This document shows, piece by piece, positions 23,482 to 34,806 of a stretch of 64,000 bases of DNA. A model generated the notes under the pieces. The model was not told the DNA's origin. It saw only the letters and a list, made by a program, of their open reading frames with translations, and did no database searches. Position numbers and translations under genes: made by a program. The stretch is taken from contig CM041781.1 of assembly GCA_023374045.1 (NCBI GenBank), positions 148,110,982 through 148,174,981 on the forward strand, read 5' to 3'. This DNA comes from Limonium bicolor. Its lineage: Eukaryota > Streptophyta > Magnoliopsida > Caryophyllales > Plumbaginaceae. The stretch's first letter is position 1. Every line of letters starts with the position of its first letter.

Positions 23482-25155
23482 TGCAGAATGGATTTATCGT
23501 GAGTGATTAGAAGAGGTGTAGTTATTAAAAGAAAGAAATTAATACTCAAAATATCCGTCGGGCTGCAAATTAAAACCCGGTCGTAGTAGTGTAGAAGACA
23601 GAAGCGGCCGGGGTCAAACCGTGGGACTTATAGCGAGCTAAAGTAGTTCCTAAGCTTGTCACAAAAGGGGGGAAGTTAATTGACTTGTTTTTAGAGAATT
23701 AAAAGAGCAGATTAAATTACTGAGTGCAGATGAATTAAATGGAACTCCGGGTTCAGGTTTTATATAATCTGATTAATTATGCTATCTCTTCCGGTTTAAT
23801 AAATTAGTTTGGCAAAATTCCTGTTTTTCCTAAGGACTAAGTCATAGACCCTTAAGAACTCGTTTACCAGAAAATGCTCGGTCTAATCAAGGTTCGAGCA
23901 TACTATGTAAACGGACGTTAAATTCGAGGAATTATAATTGCATCTGTAAATACTAACTTATTAAATCATAATAAGTTTTCTCCAGATTTACGGCTTAAAT
24001 AACCTGTCTATTTATCACCTGGTCTGATCAAAATAGACTTAGGAAAGCATTTTAATAAATTCATGTAATTTATTAAAATGGTGAGAGAAATCCTTTAGCG
24101 TAACAAACTGTATTTATTAAAACCGGTAGAAATATTGATTACATAATTAAACAAACCATAATTAAAAACCTTGCCCGGAGCAAATCCTCCTTAGCCAGAC
24201 ATATTAACTGGTAATAAATCTGACAGAGGTTGGACGTAATAACAGCACGGAGACGTGATTAGTGAATGGAGAAATGGAGAGGTCGAAGAGTGAAACATGT
24301 ACGTAGGTTATTGTAAGTGAAGTGGGTGAATTTGAGAATTTAGAGAACTGGGGTATGAGATACGTGAGTGTTAACTGGAAGAGAATGAATGAGGTGAGTG
24401 TGAGTGATTTTCTGGTTTTCTCCGTGCACTCGTACAAGGCTGTAGGGAATGGGTATTTATAGAAGAAATGAAGAGTAGTCCGTAGATATTTGATTGCTTC
24501 ATTGATTGAAGCATTAATTGCAGGGGACAGGAGGTGAGAGGAGCGATTTAAGGTAGGCGTCGGAGTAGATAGATAAGACGATTCAAGTTGATTCAAGTTG
24601 AAGACGACGACGACCAGAAGAAACTAGTCGCGGCATTGATTTAATTCGGGACCGCCGGTTCTCTTGTGCTGACCGCCTCGCGGTTGCCTAGAGAGGTCCG
24701 CCCCATTACGGGCGGTTGTGTGTGAGTGTTCCGCCTCGCGGTTGTGCGAGAGTGGTCCGCGTGTGACGTCCGCCAGTTACGAGGCGGTTGCACCAGTCTC
24801 GTCCGCCACTTATCAGGCGGTTGCCTGTGAGACGTCCGCCAGGCGGTTGCATCTGAGACGTCCGCCTCCTCTTGGGCGGTTGCAGCTTGACCGTGGCCTA
24901 TTTTACTTCAAACTTTGACCGGCTCTAGATTCTTCGTTTGGACTCTGTTTCCTGAGCCGTTTGCGTCCACGCGTTCGTCTCTTCGTCTATTTTACTCCCG
25001 GCTTGGTTTTCCTCATGTTAAACCAATAATTTTGTGAGAAAAACAATAAAACATAAACTAGAGGAAAACTAACCGAAGTGGAGAAATGAGCAAGAAAAGT
25101 GCTAATATTAAACATGAAATACACCTATAAAACATGCTCATTTTGACACTTATCA
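23482..25155 (-). repeat. Athila 5' LTR (1674 bp)
   Basis: Partner of 14585-16273 with the same termini. Contains the hairpin cluster at 24670-24886. Followed by the target duplication AGAAG (25156-25160). Confidence 0.93.
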
Positions 25156-25160
25156 AGAAG

Positions 25161-26338
25161 ACACCATTAATGGTGAATTTTCGGACATGTAATAAAAATG
25201 AAGGAAATGTTGTTTTCTTTGGTTTTTCCTTACCTTGAAGCAAAGGAGAATGACAAGGCATGGAAAGGTGAGCTCAAGCTCCTTCAATGGGGAATCTCCA
25301 TGGCACCGAAATGAGGCTTTTGAAGATTTGAAAAGAGAGAAGTGTAGAGCTTGGCATAACTAAGACAAATATGGTCTTAGAATTTGATTTGGTATATGGA
25401 GCTAGGAATTACAAGCGTTCAAAGATGGAGTAGTTGTGTGGGCTGTAGCAAACCGAGAATGAGAAGGGAGAAGGGAGGTTGGAGACGGTGGGGAAGCAAG
25501 GAGAATGAAGAGAATGAGAAGAAAAGCTTGCTTTTGGAGATATTTTAACTAAAAGCAAATAGTAACTATGCTTTATTACATTCCTTGTTTATTTGATTGG
25601 TCAAGTGTGGTGAGTCACACATGAAAACCGGCCCCCTTAGTAGTTTAGGTTCTTTGGTGGTCTTTGTTGACCAACTAAGTCACTTATATTGACTTATGTT
25701 ATAAACTAGTACAATTTAGTTACTATTCATAAACTAAGGCACATATTTGTGAAATTTTTTATTTCCCATTGATTTAGACTTCCTAATGTGTTACTAAGTA
25801 TTACACATGTTAATTAAAGAGTAATGATGGACATTTAGCCATTCAAAACTCATTTACAAGACAATTTTTCAAAAATGTGCTTTAAGACTCCTTAAAGCAC
25901 ATTTTATATTTTAACTTGTTTTCAAGCTTGGTTTTCTTTAGTAATTGATTTTATATGTTCATTAACATATAATTAAGGTATAGATATGACCTTTAGGTCT
26001 TATACAAATTTATCCCAAGCTTAGAGCACATTTTTGCCCATATTAACTTTAAGGTATTTATTTGTGTTTTGTTTGGTTTAATTGTCTACCATGGTTTCCT
26101 AAGGACTTAATTAGCCTTATTAAATCATAATTGAATATCACTAAGTCTTGGTAGGCTCTTTGGGTCCCAACCAAGTTCACTTCCAAGTTTAGAGCATGTT
26201 TTTGCTCAAACTGTATTTATGGTACTTTATTGTTTTCACCATGGTTTAAATTGTACACTGATGTTTCTAAGGCACTTTTCAGCCTTTAAATATCATAGTT
26301 TAGTATTTAAACAATATATCAAGGTTTGGGGTATTTCA
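25161..26338 (-). mobile_element. Tekay-type LTR 5' part, inverted arm, segment 2
   Basis: Continues the LTR sequence broken at 14579. Running right it reaches the LTR start (GGTTTGGGGTATTTCA, the reverse complement of TGAAATACCCCAAACC). Removing Athila and one AGAAG restores LTR continuity (compare 55080-55120). Confidence 0.87.
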
Positions 26339-27545
26339 CCGCATGGAGGCTAAAATACTTCATGGCAACTGAATATCTAAACCAATGTTCAATGATAACA
26401 TTTGATAGATTACGTGGGCGTAATCCCTTTTAAGGGGGTAGAGCGAAAAACCGCTTAGCGTTTGTTTCACGTATTGAGTACGTAAACTATGTTGTGCATA
26501 GCACAAAAGAATTTGTTTTGATGATTGGTATGTATGTTACATAAACATGTGTATTCATTCATAGTCTAATGATGGTCATTGCGCATAGGAGATGTGAATA
26601 CCATTGACATAAACATACCTACCTTATATATCAAGTGTGATAATACAAGTGAAAAGGAGTAGAGAAACTCCTAGGGAATTAAAACCCCTATGGTATATGT
26701 TTATTTGAGACCAAATATGGTATTATGATGTATGAGTCGGTATGAAACAGATGTGGAACCTAGTAGGAAATGAATTCCATAGGTAATTTGTTTAAGGTAA
26801 ATTGAGAATGATTGATGGACTGAGTTCCATAATTTGGAGATGTATTGCTCTATGATTATGACTAGAATGATTAAAAGATTGAAAATGAGAAATGATTGAG
26901 TATTTGATTGTTTGAAACTGAAGTGGGAAGTTGGACTTGATTTGCTAGTGATCAAGGGAAATTGAACACAAATTGGGGTGGAAGGATAGTTTAACACTAA
27001 TGCTGATCACATCAGGGTTGAATGATTCTTAACGCTCCTTGTAAGTGGTCACAAGTAATCACATTAAAAATAGAAGCAGTTAGCATAAATTGGATTTGGA
27101 GTTGTATTATGTTTTCAAAAAGGATTTTCGATTGGTATTTTCAAAAAGGATATTCCTTCAAATGTGAAAACAAGGACAAGTTTTGAAACCACTCCCACTT
27201 AAACAATGGTTGCGGTCCTTTGTCTTGATGACCGGGAGAATGATGGGAGTGAGAACTAGTTTTGAAACCACTATCACTTAACCAAGGGCTGCGGTCCTTT
27301 GTCTAGATGACCAGAAGAATTGTGGCAGTGTGTGTTTTATTTTTTCCAAGGTCAGTAAGACATAGAGAAGTCCTACGTCTGGATGACCTAGAGTGCCTAA
27401 GGATATCTATATATGCAAAAGTTTTGATCAAGACAGCAAAGGAACCGTGGGCAAGAGAGTGTAAGTGCTCATTAGTCATGAATTGGCTGTGAACCAGAAA
27501 GCGTAAGTGTTCAGCGTGATCGGTACCTGCGGGATCACGGAGTGT
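26339..27545 (+). mobile_element. Tail of another decayed Tekay-type interior (3' UTR)
   Basis: Includes ATTACGTGGGCGTAATCCC, then TTTTAAGGGGGTAGAGC (26417-26443), the TTGTTTTGATGATTGGT block and the later GATCACATCAGGGTT block. All are shared with 4100-5200. Short repeats of ACCACTCCCACTTAA / GCGGTCCTTTGTCT occur at 27190-27310. No ORF is preserved. Confidence 0.65.
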
Positions 27546-27893
27546 ATTAGGATGGGGAATGCTTCTTAGCTTGGGTAGTTGATTTAATTACATTTGTAGT
27601 TGAATGTATTAGTAGGGTAAGACCGAAAGTGTTATCAGCAAATAGAATGTGATAAACTCGGTATAGCTTGTAGGTGACTAGGTTTAAGAATGGAATGAGA
27701 TCATATTGTATTAGTACTCGGGAATTCTGGTCCATTAGACCATTACTGTTTAAGTTTAGGCCTTGTTAGTCACGTGGGTGGCTAACGGCATTTTATCACC
27801 CACCGTTTGTGTTGGTATTTTTCCGCTACGAACGTAATGATGAACGAGACAATTAGGCGTTAATGATGTGTTTAGCGGTCTGTGTGTTACACC
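27546..27893 (+). mobile_element. 3' end of a Tekay-type LTR with the 5' part deleted
   Basis: Resembles 9940-10203: GTAAGACCGAAA, CTCGGGAATTCTGG, AGTCACGTGGGTGGCTAACGG, then an end GTGTGTTACA. No TGAAATACCCC start or polypurine tract lies between the 3' UTR and this part, so several kilobases of LTR are missing. Confidence 0.6.
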
Positions 27894-29414
27894 CCGACCT
27901 CCATAAAAGCACCTAGGGCCGTCATAAGCCTTAACCTTCAAACAACTCCTAGGCTCATCATAAGCCTTGATCGCCACCATCTCTCATATGCACGTCATCG
28001 CCCTAATCACCACAAAAACTTCCAGGCTCGTCCTAAGCCGTGATCTCCACATCATTTCATCTAGGCACGTAATAAGCCCTAACCATCATCATTCTACCCC
28101 AGGCATGTAGCCCTGTCCACCGCTCAAAATTTTCAAAAGAGCATGTTCATCTTTTCAGTGCATAAATTTTCATTCACTACCTCGTTTGGCATCCTCCACA
28201 TTCAACTCTTTACATTTGCTTTTTCACATTTTGAAATAGGTCCTGTCCTAGATGCACCCCGATTTATTTGCATTTCTCATTCTTGGAATAGGTTCCGGTC
28301 CCTAGGCACCCAGGTCACATCTTTCATAATAACATTAAAACACATTGCATCTGAAACATATCATCACGTACCAGGCTCGGTAAGCCTTGGCTTCTATCAT
28401 TCTACTCCAGGATCGTCATAAGCCCTAACTTTCTATCATTTTACCCCAGGCACGTCATAATCCCTGATACACACTTGCATCATTGCATTGCATCATCAAT
28501 CATCTTACATTATTATATCATTTGTTTGACGGGTTGCCTATGCCTCGTGTAGTCTGGCCAAGTTGACGAGGTGATAGCAACAAATCCTCTTATGTTATGT
28601 CAACTTCTTTTAGGGATCAACGAATCGTGGGCAAAGGCAATAAATCCCCATTGATATACCAGGAGTTATCCCTGCACGCCGGTTGGGGGGCAATGGAAAT
28701 AAGTCGACATAGGGTCCAACCAGGAGAATTGGAACAGGTTTCTATTCCCAGCTGCATCTGAACATCATACTCATTAACATTTTAGCATTGGAACATGATT
28801 CAGTCCCTGGATGCATTCGAACATCGTCCTCATTTGCATTTTCTTTTGGAACGGGTCTCGGTCCCCATATGCAACCGAGCAGTTTTTTTTTTGGAATGGG
28901 TTTTGATCCCCAGATACGGACGAGCATTTTTCTTTAACAGGTTTGGGTCCCCAACTATATCTAAGCATTTTTCTTTTGGAGCAGGTTTCGGTGGAAGATG
29001 CATCCGAGCATTTTTCTTTTGGAACTGGTTTCAATCCCCTAATACACCCAAGCATTTTTATTTTGGAACAGATTTCAGTCTCGAGATGCATATGAGCATT
29101 CATCTTCATCTTTTCTGCATTTGACGGGTTTCGATCCGCAGAGGCATCTGAACTGCATTTCATCTTAATTGGAACAGGTCCCAACCCCTAGAAGTGCCTG
29201 AGAAACATCATCTCACTTTTCATTTTAGGTAGTTGGCGCCTTCTAATATCCTTCAGATTCTTTCTTCAGGCAGCCAATGCCTTAGAATAGCTCGGAACAA
29301 TCAAGGGATTTTCGGCAATAGCTTGAGATAGAAGGAAAAATTTTCAAAGCCAGGTAAAATTTTGGGGTGTCACTCAAGCATTAATAAGTCTTTTCATCTT
29401 CATTACAAAGTCTA
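27894..29414 (+). repeat. Tat/Ogre-like 3' UTR with two degenerate tandem arrays
   Basis: About 27900-28470 has units of roughly 38 nt of the form AGGCTCGTCATAAGCCCTAAC followed by a CATCATT-rich piece. About 28870-29100 has units of 41-45 nt of the form GAGCATTTTTCTTTTGGAAC followed by AGGTTTCGGTCCCC. Both are imperfect. A TTGGCGCCTT...CCTTAGAATAGCTC segment at 29230-29310 is the inverse of the array at 63355-63625. Tandem arrays just before the 3' LTR are a known feature of Tat-clade elements. The open frames here are not genes. Confidence 0.65.
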
Positions 29415-29431
29415 GTTGACGGGGGGCAATC
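29415..29431 (+). promoter_or_regulatory. Polypurine tract of the Tat-like element
   Basis: TTGACGGGGGGCAATC directly before the LTR start TGTTATACCC. Its inverse is at 63244-63260. Confidence 0.78.
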
Positions 29432-29938
29432 TGTTATACCCAACATTATGACCATTAGAAAGATTCTTGTTAGACACAGATGCAATAAAGGGTAAAACGG
29501 TCAAAAGACATGGAGTCATGAATTGTTAAGGATGTGTACATTATTTTTTATCCTCGCATGATTAACTCACGCACCATATAACAATCGTGTTAGCTTAACC
29601 ATCATGATGGACATTTTTTGTAATTTTTAAGAATTTTTATACTAGAAAATTAGATTTTAATACATATTATAAGCTAACTTTTTTATAATTAAAAGCCCCA
29701 AATTGTTGAAACTAAAAAAAAAGAAAGGGTTTACATCCACTAAAATAAAAGTTACAATCTGGTTATTAGGTCCATCCATGACCAAAATCCCAGCAAATTG
29801 TATTAGAAATCCGAAGCCTAAATAGTAAAGGAAAATACAAGTCATCTTGTAATTTTCTCTCTCCTCCGAAAATGGCCTAAAATAATTCAAAATGTCAAGA
29901 AATGTTAACACATGATAAAGGATCAAATTTAGAGCATT
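29432..29938 (+). mobile_element. Tat-like 3' LTR, segment 1
   Basis: Starts TGTTATACCCAACA after a purine tract. After 507 bp it is interrupted by the Tekay element and resumes at 44382. No gene. The last bases GCATT form the left side of the probable target duplication. Confidence 0.7.
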
Positions 29939-32900
29939 TGTAACACCCCATCCAAAGCCTATCGTGGTTATCGCAAACTGAACACTTAATCGAATACGTC
30001 GCAGCGGAAATAAACAACACCTGGACCTTGCCACGGTCTGATCGTTAGAATATACCGGCTTAACGTTTACAATACTTGTCCAAAATACTCATCCAACTCA
30101 AACATCAACATTTATAATACCACAACCAACCGAGTACTAATATCTTAAACATAATCTCAAACTTACATCAGTTCAATCTAAACAGTCGGGTGCACAGGCG
30201 CAACACGAACTCAAAATAAACAACCCACCCTAAGTCTAACCGCTCCTACTCTCGTAGTGCGTCCTCATGGGTCTCTTACCTGCAAGTGTAAAAATAGCCC
30301 CCGAGGGGGTCAGCACGAATGCTGGTACACCCTCTCATGGCCCCCAAGCTAACGGGGCTACTACGACTAATTGTCGATAGCATGGAAATTGATTACATAC
30401 ACAAGCATAATATGAAGTGCAATAACAATAACCACAGATGAACATATATAGTTCACAACCAATGAACGACTCAAGCGTTCCCTTAACAAGTGGGTTAGTA
30501 ACCCCCTCCTTAGTCCTCATTTCCTTAATCTCAGTTCCTTACCTTACCTTAATCTTAATCTCAATCTTAATCTTAATCTCAGTATACAAACCTTTCCTGG
30601 AAGGGATTGGTTGTAGCTTAATTCGAACCTGGGATTTAGGTGATCCCACCGCACCATCTTAATGCCACCTACTCTGGACGGGAGTCCAGCGTAGCTGAGC
30701 CGGCAACCGGCCCTAGGCTACAAGTCCGAAGACAAGTCCTTAAGCGGAGGGCGGATCTGATTCAGATACCGTCCCCCTTTTTCCTTAGCATGCATGACCG
30801 GAGGTCGGTCCCGGGTTTCCTCACTCAAGTTCCAGTTAGTAGACATCTTAAACACCATGTGCTAGCTAGCCTTAACGGGCATTAACCAACAACCATCAAA
30901 CTTAACTCTTATTCTTAACTCAGTAAGTACTAAACTTGGTTAGTAACAATCTAAAGTCTCGCGGGTTGGTGTACATATAACACAATCACAACAAGAACAA
31001 TATAACCGGTTGCATGCTTTATCTTGTTTAGTCATAGCAATTAAACAGATAGCACACAAGCCGAGGGACACCTCGTTAGCAAGCAGGTCACAAGAAGGAT
31101 TGTACCGTTCACCGTCGACGATCGTTTGGTTTATCTCCTTCCAAGTCCCAATTCACAAAGCCTAGAACATTGATTCAGTTTTAGGTTATTATCAATCCAA
31201 CTCAATAGAATTACTTAACTTTCCTAGACATCAACTTTTACCCATTGTTTTTCACTAAGTCTTATGGTTTTTAACTTGACTCCTAAGTGCATCATTTCCT
31301 CATTATTTATTACACTTACTCTCCCACTTAATGACCATCACACCCACCAAACAAGTCCTTAACAATCTCATAACATCCATACTTAATTATCCCCATCATT
31401 TCCTAACCTTAAACAAGGTTTTTGGTCCATACAGTGGCCTGTCCGAACTTGTGTCCGGACTTCCCAAGTTCGGACACAAGTCGAGACTCAAAACTGAAAA
31501 CAGACGCCTGTCCGAACTTGTGTCCGGACTTCGGAAGTTCGGACATGGGTCGAGGAAAATTCAAAGTAGAAGCGGACACGTCCGAACTTGTGTCCGGACT
31601 TCCAAAGGTCGGACACAAGTCGAGACTCTGAAAATTTTCACGCAACAGGGCTTGTCCGAACGTCCATGTCCGGACGGATGTTCGGACAAGGCAAAACACT
31701 CATTTTCTAAGCCTTCAAACACTTAACCAATTTTCACCAAACTTCTCCTAAACCTTCATAATGTCTTCTAACTTCATTTGTCACATTTACATCCTCATAC
31801 AACATCCCACAAAACTCATTTTCCATCTCCTTAAACACTTACTCACTTCATACCAAAATTCCTACACTTATGATATTTTCTCCTTGGTTTTCTAAGTGGT
31901 GTTTCATACCTATGATAGCCACTATGCCAATAATGTTCCCTCACTACTACAACATCATCTCCCAAGCATCTTTCTCCTTCTAAAACTCTTTTATGCATTT
32001 ACTTAAAGTTCCTTCCCAAGCTTAAACTTCCATCATCAACACATTATTCCCTTCCTAGTTGTGCAACAACATTTGCCTAAGTCCTAAATACTCAGATACA
32101 TTCTCTTGATTTCTAAATCCTTCCTAGTAATGCCTAAGTCATTATAAGTCCTTAGAACACCTTATTCTCACCCTTTTTCACCAAGACAATCTCTAGAACA
32201 TCCTAGTACCTCACTTAGTCATTAAATTCCCTTAGAATGTCTTAAACACTTAAGCTCTCCTTTAAATTTTGCCATAGGTTCTCTAGTATATAATACCACC
32301 TAATACATGGTTTTTCTCCATCAAACAACCAACATCACCCAAATTCTCACCACAACACCTTAACACCCAATTTACACCAAAACCACACCACATCATCATA
32401 TAGTGCTTAAACTTAAAATGCTTGGCACTTAGGCCCTTAAATGACAATAATCTTAACCACTGAATTTCCACATATATTTGCCTTCAACCTGCGAATACAC
32501 ACAACAAAGCTCCCATTGAAATAAAATGTTTCTTGTAATTCACCTTGATGTTCTTAAACTATCTCTTTTTCTCATTTGCTCCTTAGTCACAAGTTCACAA
32601 GTATAGTCATTGTTCCTCCTAGGTTTTATAGCACCTTCCCAATATAAGCTCTACACTAAACTCATCATATATCTAAATCCCATTCCCTTAAACAACAAGA
32701 CATCTTAAGGTAAGTATTTTACCTTGTTCTCTCACAAGCTTAAAAGCTTTTCTCCTTAGGTTTTTCTTTGTTCAATCTCGGTCACCAATGTGTATCTCTT
32801 TGCCAATGTTCTAACCAATATCCAATGACTCCAATGAGTACTAGATAACACATTAACCCTAAGGGACAAACCCTAGGTTTAAAAATATGTTTTAAGGTAT

Positions 32901-34031
32901 TAATGTGATTGTTTTACCTTGGTTTCTCAAGACAAACTTGGATGTGAAGCAAGGAGGACCTCCTCTCTCCTTTGAAGAGTAGAAACAAGCTAGAAAAAGG
33001 CATAAACATGGAGTCCCATGAGTATATATTTTCGGACATGTGAAGAAAATGGTGGAAACCTAGATTTTCTTACACTTTCTTTACCTTAAGAGAATGGAGA
33101 TGCCAATGGAGTCTCCAAACTTGAATTTCCTCCTCTAATGGTGGTTTGACTTGGCACCAAAATGAAGCTCTTGAAGTTTTGAAAAGATAGAAAGGAGGAG
33201 CTTGAGCTAACTAAGAAGAGTATGTATTTTGTTTTGGATTTGGAGCTAAAATGAGCAAGATGTAGCCAAGGGAAGATGGAGCTTTCATGGAGGTTGAGCT
33301 CTACGTGAATGGAGAAGAGAAAGAGAGCAAGAAACCGTGTGAAATAAGGGAGAATGAAGAAGTGAGGAGAGAGGTAAGTAAAATGTGATATTTATCTTAA
33401 AAGGTGAATAGTACTTTATGCTTTATAAGACTTATTTGCTCTCTTAATTACTTAGCTAGATGAGTGTGGTGAGTCACACTTACAAAAACCGGCCCCCTTT
33501 TATGAATGAGGGTAATTAAGTCTTTGTTGACCAAATGTCTCACTTATATAGACTTATGTTATAAACTAGCTTAATTAATTCACTATTCATCAAAAACAAG
33601 GCACATTGTTGTGAAATTTTTGATTTCCCATTGATATAGACCTCCAAATGTGATACTATATAGTACACATATTAATTAAAGAGTAATGATGGACATTTAG
33701 CCATTCAAAACTCATTTACAAGACAATTTTCAAAAACGTGCTTTAAGACTCCTTAAAGCACATTTTGTGTTTTAACTTGTTTTCAAGCTTGGTTTTCTTT
33801 GGTAATTGACTTAAAATGACCATTAGGATATTACTAAGGTCTTAGGACAATATTTGGGTACTCTCCCATGTCTCTCCAAGCTTAGAGCACGTTTTTGTCA
33901 AAACTGCTCTTTTGGTGTTTCCTTATGTTTTCTTTGATTAGAAATGTTTCTTAATGTTTCTAAGGCATTATTTAGCCTCCTTATATCTTAGTTTATCATT
34001 TGGACACCATATCTAAGTTTGGGGTATTTCA
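29939..34031 (-). repeat. Tekay 3' LTR (4093 bp)
   Basis: TGTAACACCCC...GGGGTATTTCA on the + strand. Near-identical to the partner LTR, with differences mostly small indels and a few short deletions. Holds a conserved structured block (30297-30385), a tRNA-like box region (30621-30668) and a hairpin array (31437-31690). Confidence 0.92.
31437..31690. repeat. Hairpin array in the Tekay LTR, four units of about 70 nt
   Basis: Units open with TGTCCGAACTTGTGTCCGGAC and close with AAGTTCGGACA or a variant. Spacers include GTCGAGACTC. The last unit has a different loop. The array lies 2.34-2.60 kb from the LTR start and is repeated in the partner LTR at 41814-42062. Confidence 0.88.
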
Positions 34032-34049
34032 ATCTACCCCCCTTAAAAG
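34032..34049 (-). promoter_or_regulatory. Tekay polypurine tract
   Basis: Minus strand CTTTTAAGGGGGGTAGAT, abutting the 3' LTR start TGAAATACCCC. Confidence 0.88.
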
Positions 34050-34296
34050 AACTTTGCCCTCAAAGTTCACACATGTGTTTAACCATTCACGGTACACAAT
34101 TCTCTTAATCTTAATACCACATCTTATGTTCACATTCATACATCTCAAGACTCAAAGGTCAATCTCAAATACAATACATAAGTATCATACATAACTCAAA
34201 CTTACACCGAAGTGTAGCAACTTACACAAATTCACATCTTAAACAACCAAACAAACGACAAACATGATCGTTTCCTAACTCAAAAGCGAGGAAGCT

Positions 34297-34312
34297 CTAC
34301 CCCCCTTAAAAA
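34297..34312 (-). promoter_or_regulatory. Second polypurine-like tract just after the pol stop
   Basis: Minus strand TTTTTAAGGGGGGTAGAGC, about 30 nt after the chromodomain stop and about 260 nt before the true tract. The same arrangement exists in the decayed copies. Confidence 0.6.
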
Positions 34313-34342
34313 GGGGTACGCCCCGTAACCTATACAGACGAT

Positions 34343-34800
34343 CTAGTCAGTAAATAAAGAAGGGTACTTCGCCCTCATCTTATCCTCTAATTCCCACGTG
34401 GCCTCTTCGACATCCTGGTTAGACCAGAGAACCTTCACCAGTCGCACTGACTTGTGGCGAGTGTCCCTAGTCTTACTGTCCAAGATTCTCTGAGGAGTCT
34501 CCACGGATCTCATATTTGGTTCTAATGTCAACCTCTCAGGTTCTAACACATGGGAGGGGTGGTGCATGTATTTCTTTAGCTGTGAAACATGAAAAACATC
34601 ATGCACTTTACCCAGCTCAGCAGGTAAATTCAACCTGTAAGCAACCGGGCCCACCCGCTCGTAATCTCATAAGGACCAACAAATTTCGGGCTTAACTTGC
34701 CCTTCTGCCCAAACCTGAATACACCCTTCATCGGTGATACTCGCAGAAATACCCGGTCGCCCACTGCGAACTCCAGGTCCCGTCGTCGAACATCAGCATA
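34343..34800 (-). pseudogene. Tekay integrase C-terminus and chromodomain
   Basis: The readable 103-residue frame begins MGPVAYRLNLP, has VFHVSQLKKY typical of chromovirus integrase tails, then a chromodomain (PQRIL, VRLVKVLW, EATWELE) and stops at 34343. The piece from 34800 to 34655 is in another frame. Chromodomains in this position are thought to direct integration to particular chromatin through histone-mark binding. Two of the three usual aromatic cage positions appear as W residues. Confidence 0.85.
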
Positions 34801-34806
34801 CGACTT

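Larger units (their letters stand above)
14585..25155 (-). mobile_element. Athila-lineage Ty3/gypsy retrotransposon, 10.6 kb, complete structure
   Basis: Minus-strand element with LTRs 14585-16273 and 23482-25155, target duplication AGAAG, tRNA-Asp primer site (23461-23478), polypurine tract (16274-16286), gag, PR, RT, RNase H and integrase in the usual order. The RT box FMDDFSVYG, the protease motif DLGAS and the integrase motif GKACHLPVE are typical of Athila. No env-like ORF is present between pol and the 3' LTR, where 1.1 kb is non-coding. Several single-base frame breaks occur in gag and pol. The host site is one arm of an inverted Tekay LTR repeat. Confidence 0.92.

Noticed and set aside
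28774..29184. 136-aa and 109-aa ORFs with PVPKEK repeats
   Set aside because: Degenerate tandem array in a 3' UTR, open on both strands.
31331..31726. 131-aa and 96-aa ORFs over the Tekay LTR array, repeated at 41707-42096
   Set aside because: They arise from hairpin units of about 72 nt (near a multiple of three) and occur on both strands; nothing resembles a known protein.
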